In this document: piece after piece, positions 1-5,419 of the stretch
How positions within the stretch are numbered: position 1 is the first letter of the stretch
Layout: each line of letters begins with the position of its first letter
Program-made: the position numbers and the translations under genes
The notes under the pieces: model-generated
What the model was told of the DNA's origin: nothing
What the model saw: the letters and a program-made list of their open reading frames with translations, nothing else
Database searches by the model: none
Source: Clostridia bacterium
GTDB lineage: Bacteria > Bacillota_A > Clostridia > Christensenellales > Aristaeellaceae
Direction: 5' to 3'
Assembly (NCBI GenBank): GCA_900754775.1
Contig: CAAEDZ010000089.1
Location: forward strand, 1 to 5,441
Length of the DNA: 5,441 bases

Positions 1-1374
1 GGCGCGCGCCTGCCAGTAGAGCGCCGCGCTGTCGCATTCGCGCCGCTCCAAGGGGCCAAAGTCAGCCCAGACCCAGTTTGGCGGCGGGACTTTTTCGTCG
101 TCCGGCCGCCGGAACAGTTTCTCGGCGGTGTGTATCTCCACGCGCACGCGCGCGTCGCGCAGGAGCGCTTCCGCCTCCGCGGACGGCTGTGCCAGCCCCG
201 GCGTCTCCACGACGACGGTCTTCGCGCGTCCGCTCTCCAGCGCGAAACGAAGGATACTGGCAAAGTCGGGCCGGGCGAACGGTTCGCCGCCGGTCAGGCA
301 AAGCTCGTCGATGCTCCGCGTACAGGCAAAGAGCGCCTTCAGATCGGCGATCACCTGTTCCGCGCTGGATTCGGCGCGCGCGGTCAAATGCGGGCAAAGC
401 ATCTCGCAGTGCGCGCAGCTTGCCGGGCAGCGCGTCGTGACGCTCACGCGCACGCGCTTCAGGCAACGGCGGAAACGGGGCGCATAGGCAGTGAGTACAG
501 CGTAAGCCGCGCCGCCCGCGCGCTTTGCCGCCGTTCGCACAAAGGCGGGACGCAGGCCGTTGAAATGGCGGTTGACCCAGACTTCGCGCGCGGACATGGG
601 CGGGGTCTCCGGCGGCAGACAGCCGATGCGCGCGGCGGTTTCATAGTAATAGGCGAAATCCGTATCTCTGGCTCCGTTCGCCGGCTTCACCCCTCCCGCC
701 AGATGGACGATGCCGCCGCGCACCACGCCGTGCCGTTTGATGGGCATGGAGACCTGATTCCAGCGCGGATCCAGTTCCGCCGCCCGTCCCCTGCAGGCGA
801 TGGCCATGGAATCCTGATCCGGAAAGCGGATGCCGGGATTTTTTTCCAGCGCATCCATGCAGCGGCGCAGCATATCCTCCTGCCGCCAAAGCACGGTGTT
901 GATGAGGATGACGCCCGAATAAAAGACCTTCTCCACCTGAATGCCCAGCGCGGCCTCCATATACTTTTTCGCCAGCGGGTGGCACATGACCGCGCCGATG
1001 ATATTGTCGCCGATGTCCACGCTGAAGAGCTGCGCCACGTCCTCAAGCGCGACGATGTCGCAATCGAGGTAAAGCAGCTTTTCTTCGTTGGGAAGCAGGT
1101 CCGCACCCATGAGCCTGAAGTAGGATTCCTTGCTGAAGCGGTGATGCGCGCGCATGGAGCCGTGTACCGAACCCTCCACGCACATGGGTTCTATGCGGGC
1201 GTTCCCGCGCCCCAGCGCGCGAAGCTGTGCCAGCGCCCCTTCGGACATCTCGCTGTAAAAGATGTAAAACACATACTCGTTCTCCGGCGAGGCGTGTTCG
1301 AGGATCGAGGCGATAGCCACGCAGCAGTAGGGGACGAATTTTTCATTCGTGGCAAATAGCATGGGTATACGCAT
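1..1374 (-). CDS. GT8 glycosyltransferase fused to a radical SAM domain (3' end beyond window)
   Basis: The frame is open from the ATG at 1374 to the window edge: 458 codons, no stop, C-terminus missing. Residues 1-270 look like a GT8 retaining glycosyltransferase that uses a nucleotide-sugar donor. The N-terminus is MRIPMLFATNEKFVPYC, the metal-binding DxD is D104-C-D106 (in LYLDCDIVAL), then GVILIN, DQD at 186-188 and HLAGGVKP at 224-231, matching the family HxxGxxKP donor site. Residues about 270-305 form a basic linker. From about residue 306 there is a radical SAM domain: VSVTTRC, then C316-x3-C320-x2-C323 for the 4Fe-4S cluster, and TGGEP at 361-365 for SAM binding. The CxxCxxLxP pattern and the later WADFGPL resemble, from memory, radical SAM proteins of capsule and exopolysaccharide clusters. 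The gene starts 17 nt after the GT4 gene with AAGGGAG (1383-1389), 8 nt from the ATG. An ATG at 1362 is a less well placed alternative. Donor, acceptor and the radical reaction are unknown. Confidence 0.88.
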   Translation of the reverse strand, partial: MRIPMLFATNEKFVPYCCVAIASILEHASPENEYVFYIFYSEMSEGALAQLRALGRGNARIEPMCVEGSVHGSMRAHHRFSKESYFRLMGADLLPNEEKLLYLDCDIVALEDVAQLFSVDIGDNIIGAVMCHPLAKKYMEAALGIQVEKVFYSGVILINTVLWRQEDMLRRCMDALEKNPGIRFPDQDSMAIACRGRAAELDPRWNQVSMPIKRHGVVRGGIVHLAGGVKPANGARDTDFAYYYETAARIGCLPPETPPMSAREVWVNRHFNGLRPAFVRTAAKRAGGAAYAVLTAYAPRFRRCLKRVRVSVTTRCPASCAHCEMLCPHLTARAESSAEQVIADLKALFACTRSIDELCLTGGEPFARPDFASILRFALESGRAKTVVVETPGLAQPSAEAEALLRDARVRVEIHTAEKLFRRPDDEKVPPPNWVWADFGPLERRECDSAALYWQARA

Positions 1375-1382
1375 CTGGTTTG

Positions 1383-1389
1383 CTCCCTT
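1383..1389 (-). promoter_or_regulatory. Ribosome binding site of the GT8-radical SAM gene
   Basis: On the minus strand this reads AAGGGAG, 8 nt before the ATG at 1374. It lies in the only gap between genes in the operon (17 nt). It favours the ATG at 1374 over the in-frame ATG at 1362, and shows this gene can start translation without coupling to the gene before it. Confidence 0.7.
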
Positions 1390-1391
1390 CG

Positions 1392-2471
1392 TTATGCAAT
1401 CGTGCGGTAAAAGCCGAGCAGCGCGGCGGCGGCGTCCTGAAGCGCGTAGCCGCCCTGTTTGAGCGCGGCCGCCGCCTCCTGCGAGGCCTGCGCGCGCGGC
1501 GGACGGGGGAGGGAGAGGATAGCTTCGGCCCAGGCCCCCGCGCCCGCTTCCAGCGGCAGGTAGGAGACAAGCGGCGTCAGCGCCGCCTCGCGGGTGACGC
1601 TCGCGCTCGCCAGCGTCGGAAGCCCCGCGCACTGCCATTCCAGCAGCACCGTGGGGAAGCCCTCGAACAGCGAGGGCAGGGCCATCACGTCCATGGCGGC
1701 GAGATAGGTCTCCGGGTCCGGCACGCTGCCGGTGAACACAACGCGCTCGCCCAGCGGCGCGGCCTGCGCGCGCACCTCCGCCTCCAGATAGCCGTCGCCC
1801 ACCAGCAGCAAGCGCGCGTCCGGGCGGGTCTTGAGGAGGCGGGAAAACACTTCCAATAGGAAGCGATGGTTTTTCTGGCCGTTGAAGCGGCCCACGTGGC
1901 CCACCACCAGCGCGCTTTCCTCAATGCCCAGCCTTTCCCGCGCCTGCGCGCGCGCGGCGGGGTCGAAGGAAAAGCGGGGGACGTCCACGGCGTTGGGCAG
2001 CACCGTGAAGGGGCGATCTTCGTAGAGCCACCTGCCCGCGTCGCGCCCGCAGGCGGCGGCGGCGGTGTAGCTCTTATAGAAGAAGGGACGCAGCCACTTG
2101 TCCTGCCGGATGTGGTTGCAGGTGGTGTTGTGGCTGTGGGGCACGCGCGCGCGGCAGCCGCCGAGCAAGGCGGCGAGCATCTCAAAAAACAGCGAGGAGG
2201 AATTGCCGTGGGCGTGGAGGATGTCGTACTTTTCCCGGCGCACGAGGGAAGCGAGCGCGCGCACGTAGCCAAGGCCGGGCCGCTTTTGCGGCAAGACGTA
2301 CAGCCGCGCCCCGGCGGCCTCGATCTCCGCGCGCAGGGAGGGTTCGACCTCGCCCGGGGCAGCGAAGCCCACCGCCGCGCCCGCCGCGCGCAGGCCGGGC
2401 AGCCTTTGCAGCGCGAACATGGTGATGCCGTTGCGCGTCACCGGCACGGTGAATACGTGCAGAACGCGCAT
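1392..2471 (-). CDS. GT4-family glycosyltransferase
   Basis: A 359-residue GT-B fold glycosyltransferase of the GT4 (glycosyl transferases group 1) type, expected to move a sugar from a nucleotide donor to the growing lipid-linked glycan at the inner membrane face. The N-terminal acceptor domain (about 1-170) begins MRVLHVFTVPVTRNG with a glycine-containing loop and carries HAHGNSS near 87-93. The C-terminal donor domain begins near VVGHVGRFNGQKNH (189-202), followed by LLLVGDGYLE (221-230). The family's E-x7-E donor signature is E270-GFPTVLL-E278, followed by AGLPTLAS. Length is normal for the family. The ATG at 2471 overlaps the TGA of the GT2 gene by one base (TGATG) and has GGAGG (2482-2486) 10 nt upstream. 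The frame extends upstream to 2648, but that part lies inside the GT2 gene and has no family similarity. Sugar and linkage specificity cannot be read from sequence. Confidence 0.93.
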   Translation of the reverse strand: MRVLHVFTVPVTRNGITMFALQRLPGLRAAGAAVGFAAPGEVEPSLRAEIEAAGARLYVLPQKRPGLGYVRALASLVRREKYDILHAHGNSSSLFFEMLAALLGGCRARVPHSHNTTCNHIRQDKWLRPFFYKSYTAAAACGRDAGRWLYEDRPFTVLPNAVDVPRFSFDPAARAQARERLGIEESALVVGHVGRFNGQKNHRFLLEVFSRLLKTRPDARLLLVGDGYLEAEVRAQAAPLGERVVFTGSVPDPETYLAAMDVMALPSLFEGFPTVLLEWQCAGLPTLASASVTREAALTPLVSYLPLEAGAGAWAEAILSLPRPPRAQASQEAAAALKQGGYALQDAAAALLGFYRTIA

Positions 2472-3331
2472 CAGTCCTTCGCCTCCAGCGCGGTGACGGT
2501 GGTATCGTATTTGCCGGTCTTCTGCGCCTCGTAGAGCTTGGCGTCGACGAGGAAGCGGTACATGAAGCTGTACATAAAGTGGTAGATCAGCCCCGGCACG
2601 CCGTCGAGAAAGCCGAGCTGAACGATGTAGCGGAAGAGGAAGATGCACAGCACGCGGAAAAAGCGCGGCAGGCGGTAGTAAAGGCCGGTCTTGAGCTTGC
2701 GCGTGCGGCGGATGCCGGCGTTTTGCAGCTCTTCCCCGCCCCGCGCGCCCAGCACGTCTATCACCTCGCGGCCCGAATACCAGACCAGCTTGCTGGCGAA
2801 GTGGCCGACGCTCTTGAAATCGTAGTGGTCAAAGTGGGCGCGTATGCGCACATCGCGGCCCTCGGAGAGGATGGTATGCTCGTCCATGCAGCGCTCTTCG
2901 ATGCGGCCCCAGCCGTTGCGGAAGATCATCAACTTGCGCTTTTTCGCCCCGCCGAAGCGCAGGCGGCGGCCCAGCATGTAAAAGTCCGCCTCCATGGTGA
3001 TGCCGCCCACGCCGCTCTCCCGCCTGGTTGCGAGGATGGGCGCGCATTCGGCCTTCACCGCCTCGGTCATGCGCTCGTCGGCGTCGATGCGCAGCACCCA
3101 TTCGGTGTCGATGCCGGCGTTGTCCAGCCCCCAGTTGAACTGATGGGCGTAGCCGCAGAAGGGATGGACAAACACGTCCGCGCCGTATTCGCGGGCGATG
3201 TCCACGGTGCGGTCGGTGCTGCCGGAATCCACCACCACCACGCGCGAGGCAAAGCCGCGCAGCGATTTAAGGCAGTCCGGCAGGTTTTTTTCTTCGTCCT
3301 TGGTCAGCACGATGGCGGTGAGGTCAGCCAT
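2471..3331 (-). CDS. WaaE-like GT2 glycosyltransferase
   Basis: A 286-residue inverting GT-A glycosyltransferase of family GT2, closest by eye to the WaaE/KdtX-like (LPS core beta-1,4-glucosyltransferase type) branch. The nucleotide-binding start is LTAIVLTKDEEKNL (4-17), then VVVDSGSTDRT (32-42) and the metal-binding RIDADE (81-86, D83-x-D85). The C-terminal part (about 224-262) is hydrophobic and contains RYIVQLGFLDG, a pattern common at the end of this branch and probably a membrane-associated segment. The WaaE resemblance does not mean the cell makes LPS, because such proteins are widespread in Gram-positive glycan clusters. The start at 3331 fits the family N-terminus and has GGAGG 6 nt upstream. 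The frame reaches upstream to 3427, but that stretch lies inside the epimerase gene. It overlaps the epimerase by 8 nt and the GT4 gene by 1 nt, so coupling is likely. Confidence 0.92.
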   Translation of the reverse strand: MADLTAIVLTKDEEKNLPDCLKSLRGFASRVVVVDSGSTDRTVDIAREYGADVFVHPFCGYAHQFNWGLDNAGIDTEWVLRIDADERMTEAVKAECAPILATRRESGVGGITMEADFYMLGRRLRFGGAKKRKLMIFRNGWGRIEERCMDEHTILSEGRDVRIRAHFDHYDFKSVGHFASKLVWYSGREVIDVLGARGGEELQNAGIRRTRKLKTGLYYRLPRFFRVLCIFLFRYIVQLGFLDGVPGLIYHFMYSFMYRFLVDAKLYEAQKTGKYDTTVTALEAKD

Positions 3332-4190
3332 GTCCTTCCTCCGTTCTGCGCACGCATTCTTCCAGAGTGAGCGTTCCCGGGGCGAAGCCGTGGTCGGCCA
3401 TGTCCTCGCGGTAATAGAAGCTGCCAAAGGCGCGGCGCGCCATGCCCGACTTGCCCAGCATGCGCACGGGCGCGTTCAAAAAGCGGGGGAAGAGGGCGCG
3501 GTGGCCGTGGGCTTTGGCGACGGCGCGGGCGAGGTCCGCGGTGGAGGCGATGAAGGTCTGCGGGTGGAAAATGCCGCCCGCGCACTCGTCGATGTGGCGG
3601 CGGACGCACTCAGCCAGATCGTCTATGTACACCATGCCGCGCCGGTTGGGAAAGTTCGGAAACAGCGGCGCGCGGCGGGCCATGGCGGCCAGCGCGTTGT
3701 AGTTGCCCTTGCAGCCCCTGCCAAAGACCATCATCGGCCGCAGGATGGTCACGCGGAAGCGCTCGTTTTCCAGCGCGCGCAGGCCGTGTTCAGCCTCCAG
3801 CTTGCTGCGGCCATAGGCGCCCGCGGGCGAGGGCGAGGTCTCCGGCGTGATCTCGCCAACTTCCCCGGCGGGGGCGGCGTCGCCAAAGACGATGGCGCTG
3901 GAGAGGTAGATGAACTGCCTTACGCCCATCTCCCGCGCGCGGCGGGCGCAGGCCACGGCCAGATCGCGGTTGACCGCCTCGTAGAGGGGCCGCAGCTCCG
4001 GCTTTGGCGACACGTGGGCGATGCCGGCCACGTGCAGCACGCAGTCAAAGGGCGAAAAGTCGAACGATTTCCAGCCTTCGCCGTGCATGTCGAGCGATGT
4101 TGCCGCGTAGCGGTCGGGAAACGCCGCCAGACGCCGCTCCACGGCTGTACCGATGAAGCTGTGCTGCCCGGCGATGAGCACATTACGCAC
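3324..4190 (-). CDS. NAD-dependent sugar epimerase/dehydratase (extended SDR)
   Basis: A 288-residue extended short-chain dehydrogenase/reductase of the nucleotide-sugar epimerase type. The Rossmann dinucleotide site is VLIAGQHSFIG (4-14), where the usual GxxGxxG has Ser11 in place of the middle glycine. HVAGIAHV (53-60) follows, then the catalytic serine region YLSSAIVFG (95-103) and the catalytic pair in YGRSK, Y126 and K130. ILRPMMVFG (149-157) and VYIDDLAE (187-194) are also typical. It probably changes the configuration or oxidation state at C4 of a UDP-sugar, or of the undecaprenyl-linked first sugar, since it directly follows the phosphoglycosyl transferase. The exact substrate is inference. 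The start is a GTG at 4190 with a strong GGGAGG 8 nt upstream. It overlaps the phosphoglycosyl transferase end by 8 nt and the GT2 start by 8 nt. It could instead be a 4-keto reductase. Confidence 0.9.
   Translation of the reverse strand: MRNVLIAGQHSFIGTAVERRLAAFPDRYAATSLDMHGEGWKSFDFSPFDCVLHVAGIAHVSPKPELRPLYEAVNRDLAVACARRAREMGVRQFIYLSSAIVFGDAAPAGEVGEITPETSPSPAGAYGRSKLEAEHGLRALENERFRVTILRPMMVFGRGCKGNYNALAAMARRAPLFPNFPNRRGMVYIDDLAECVRRHIDECAGGIFHPQTFIASTADLARAVAKAHGHRALFPRFLNAPVRMLGKSGMARRAFGSFYYREDMADHGFAPGTLTLEECVRRTEEGHG
3338..3342 (-). promoter_or_regulatory. Ribosome binding site fixing the GT2 start
   Basis: The minus strand reads GGAGG, 6 nt before the ATG at 3331. It sits inside the last codons of the epimerase gene and picks 3331 over the upstream in-frame ATG at 3427, which would add 32 residues unlike the family. 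Confidence 0.75.
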
Positions 4191-4785
4191 CTTTTTTGCC
4201 TCCCGTTCCTCCCTCGCGCACGCCCTCGGCGCGCAGCACCGAAATGATGGTGCCGAAAAAGCAGCGCGCGTCCATGTTCAGGGAGAGGTTTTCCACATAT
4301 TCGCGGTCGTAGCGCACCTTGACGGGGATGGGCAGTTCGTCGCGGCCGCTGATCTGCGCAAGCCCGGTGATGCCGGGCCGCACGGCATTGACCCCCGCCT
4401 TTTCGCGCGCGGCGATGAGGTCGTACTGGTTGTAAAGCGCCGGGCGCGGGCCGACGATGGACATGTCGCCCTTCAACACATTGAAAAACTGCGGCAGTTC
4501 GTCCAGGCTCGAGCGGCGCAGGAAAGCCCCCACGCGCGTGATGTAGCGCGAAGGGTCCTGCAAAAGGTGGGTGGCGGTGTCGCGCGGGGTGTCTGTGCGC
4601 ATGGTGCGGAATTTGTAGATGGTGAAAAGCCGCCCGCCGCGCCCCACGCGCTTTTGCCGAAACAGCACCGGCCCCGGCGAGGAGAGCTTCACCGCCAGCG
4701 CCACGATGAGGTATACGGGCGAAAGGCAAATCAGCGCCAGCAGCGACAGGATCACGTCCGCCCCCCGCTTGATATACGGATACAT
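4183..4785 (-). CDS. Small monotopic phosphoglycosyl transferase (PglC-type sugar transferase)
   Basis: A 200-residue initiating enzyme of the bacterial sugar transferase family (PglC, and the C-terminal half of WcaJ/WbaP). It transfers a sugar-1-phosphate from a UDP-sugar to undecaprenyl phosphate, the first committed step of the glycan. Residues about 10-33 form the membrane re-entrant helix with the Ser22-Pro23 break seen in Pgl[15 protein letters not shown] (35-48) and YKFRTM (57-62) follow, then [11 protein letters not shown] with the catalytic Asp95-Glu96 dyad, [10 protein letters not shown] (106-115) and [13 protein letters not shown] (136-148). This is the short, single-domain form without the extra N-terminal membrane domain of WcaJ. 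The ATG overlaps the rpiB stop (TGATG). GGAG lies only 2 nt before the ATG, too close for a normal ribosome binding site, so translation probably depends on termination-reinitiation from rpiB. The frame continues upstream to 5259 but there it only shadows rpiB. The sugar is unknown. Confidence 0.96.
   Translation of the reverse strand: MYPYIKRGADVILSLLALICLSPVYLIVALAVKLSSPGPVLFRQKRVGRGGRLFTIYKFRTMRTDTPRDTATHLLQDPSRYITRVGAFLRRSSLDELPQFFNVLKGDMSIVGPRPALYNQYDLIAAREKAGVNAVRPGITGLAQISGRDELPIPVKVRYDREYVENLSLNMDARCFFGTIISVLRAEGVREGGTGGKKGA
4199..4204 (-). promoter_or_regulatory. Ribosome binding site deciding the GTG start of the epimerase
   Basis: The minus strand reads GGGAGG followed by 8 nt and GTG at 4190. 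This near-ideal site supports the GTG at 4190 over the GTG three codons later. The ATG at 4183 is in another frame. The site lies inside the end of the phosphoglycosyl transferase gene. Confidence 0.8.
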
Positions 4786-5225
4786 CACTCCATCGGCAGG
4801 CTGTCGATCAGCGCCACGCGCCGCGCGTGCCGCCCGCCCTCGTGTTCGGTGGCAAGGAAGGTGTCCACCAGCAGCTTGGCCGTGTCCTCGCCCACCACGC
4901 GCGCGCCCACGGCGATCATGTTGGCGTCGTTGTGCAGGCGGCTCATCTTCGCGGTCAGAACGTCTGTGCAGTTGACGCAGCGGATGCCGCTTAAGCGGTT
5001 GGCGGCCAGCGAGATGCCAAAGCCCGTGCCGCACACCAGCACGCCGCGCTCGCATTCGCCGCGCTTGACAAGCAGCGCGGCCTTGCGGCCATAGACGGGA
5101 TAATCGCAGCTCGATTTGTCCGGGCAGCCGCAGTCCACCACCTCGTGGCCCTGCGCGCGCAAATGCTCGATGAGCATCTGGCGGTAGTCGTACCCGGCGT
5201 GGTCGCTGCCGATGGCGATCTTCAT
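4785..5225 (-). CDS. rpiB: Ribose-5-phosphate isomerase B (RpiB/LacAB family)
   Basis: A 146-residue cytosolic sugar-phosphate isomerase that interconverts ribulose 5-phosphate and ribose 5-phosphate. It begins MKIAIGSDHAGY (D8, H9 at the active site). VLVCGTGFGISLAAN (62-76) carries C65, the catalytic base of Cys-type RpiB enzymes, and the phosphate/anion-hole GTG. HNDAN (98-102) holds the ring-opening histidine, and EGGRHARR (129-136) carries the phosphate-binding arginines R132 and R136. Length and motifs match typical RpiB throughout, so it should be active. LacA/LacB galactose-6-phosphate isomerase subunits are relatives, but the active-site set favours RpiB. The start at 5225 is chosen over an in-frame ATG at 5237 because the ribosome binding site overlaps the latter and the family starts at MKIAIG. 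It is first in the operon, right after the promoter. It may supply pentose phosphate to the glycan pathway (inference) or be housekeeping. Confidence 0.96.
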   Translation of the reverse strand: MKIAIGSDHAGYDYRQMLIEHLRAQGHEVVDCGCPDKSSCDYPVYGRKAALLVKRGECERGVLVCGTGFGISLAANRLSGIRCVNCTDVLTAKMSRLHNDANMIAVGARVVGEDTAKLLVDTFLATEHEGGRHARRVALIDSLPME

Positions 5226-5236
5226 ATATGTACGCA

Positions 5237-5244
5237 TCCTTTCC
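5237..5244 (-). promoter_or_regulatory. Ribosome binding site deciding the rpiB start
   Basis: The minus strand reads GGAAAGGA. Its AAGGA core ends 11 nt before the ATG at 5225. The in-frame ATG at 5237 shares bases with this site, so it cannot be served by it. The true start is therefore 5225. Confidence 0.7.
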
Positions 5245-5263
5245 GGCGGTTTTTTGCATGCCT

Positions 5264-5292
5264 ATTATAGCACATTTCGCAAAGCCTGAAAA
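5264..5292 (-). promoter_or_regulatory. Sigma-A type promoter of the rpiB/glycan operon
   Basis: On the minus strand there is a perfect extended -10, TGCTATAAT (5264-5272). A -35-like TTTTCA (5287-5292, four of six consensus bases) lies upstream with a 17 nt spacer. Transcription would begin near 5257-5259, giving a leader of about 32-34 nt, too short for a riboswitch. No other promoter of this quality is apparent between the genes, so it probably drives all six. No operator was recognised. Confidence 0.78.
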
Positions 5293-5322
5293 GAGCGCAG
5301 AACGCCGATAAAGCCCACAACC

Positions 5323-5366
5323 GCAAAAATTGCCCCGATAAAAATAAAATCGGGTGCAATTTTTGC
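5323..5366. terminator. Probable bidirectional intrinsic terminator
   Basis: The left arm at 5323-5339 pairs with the right arm at 5349-5366 in a 17-bp stem with one bulged base (T5355), closed by a 9-nt A-rich loop. The core is CCCGAT/ATCGGG. Each arm ends outward in an A5 or T5 run, so an RNA from either strand has a GC stem followed by a U run. It lies about 30 bp upstream of the -35 box and would insulate the operon from an upstream minus-strand transcript. The tracts pair within the stem, and the stem core is short, so strength is uncertain. Confidence 0.55.
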
Positions 5367-5376
5367 TTCCGGCGGT

Positions 5377-5409
5377 GGATTTGCCGAGCCCTTCGGGATC
5401 GTCAAATCC
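5377..5409. repeat. Imperfect palindrome (hairpin)
   Basis: GGATTTG (5377-5383) pairs with CAAATCC (5403-5409). After one mismatch CGA pairs with TCG, then after another mismatch CCC pairs with GGG around a TTC loop. That is 13 base pairs over 33 nt with two symmetric mismatches. There is no T run after it on either strand, so it is not a typical terminator. It may be part of a dispersed intergenic repeat or an operator. The function is unknown. Confidence 0.55.
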
Positions 5410-5419
5410 AGTCGCAAGG

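Noticed and set aside
130..1359. Long plus-strand open frame (409 codons) opposite the GT8-radical SAM gene
   Set aside because: No family motifs, Arg/Ala/His-rich composition typical of antisense frames in GC-rich DNA, and the opposite strand carries complete GT8 and radical SAM motifs.
1..1374. Two separate genes, GT8 and radical SAM, instead of a fusion
   Set aside because: Reading every minus-strand triplet from 1374 to 1 gave no stop codon, so a split would need a sequencing error or internal initiation for which no good ribosome binding site was seen.
1866..3370. Two plus-strand open frames (1866-2534 and 2579-3370)
   Set aside because: Shadows of the GT4 and GT2 genes caused by GC-rich codon bias, with no motifs or ribosome binding sites.
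3198..4247. Plus-strand open frame of 349 codons
   Set aside because: Antisense shadow of the epimerase and the start of the GT2 gene, with low-complexity composition and no recognisable domain.
3920..4729. Minus-strand frame of 269 codons spanning the transferase/epimerase junction
   Set aside because: It is an alternate frame of two genes with strong motifs and shows no domain of its own. The ATG at 4183 belongs to this frame, not to the epimerase.
4183..5259. Longer 358-codon version of the phosphoglycosyl transferase starting at 5259
   Set aside because: The first 158 codons are an out-of-frame reading of rpiB, Arg/Gly-rich and unlike any transferase. The family N-terminus begins at 4785 at the TGATG junction.
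5226..5263. Riboswitch or leader attenuator before rpiB
   Set aside because: The predicted leader is only about 32-34 nt, too short for known riboswitches, and has no stable hairpin.
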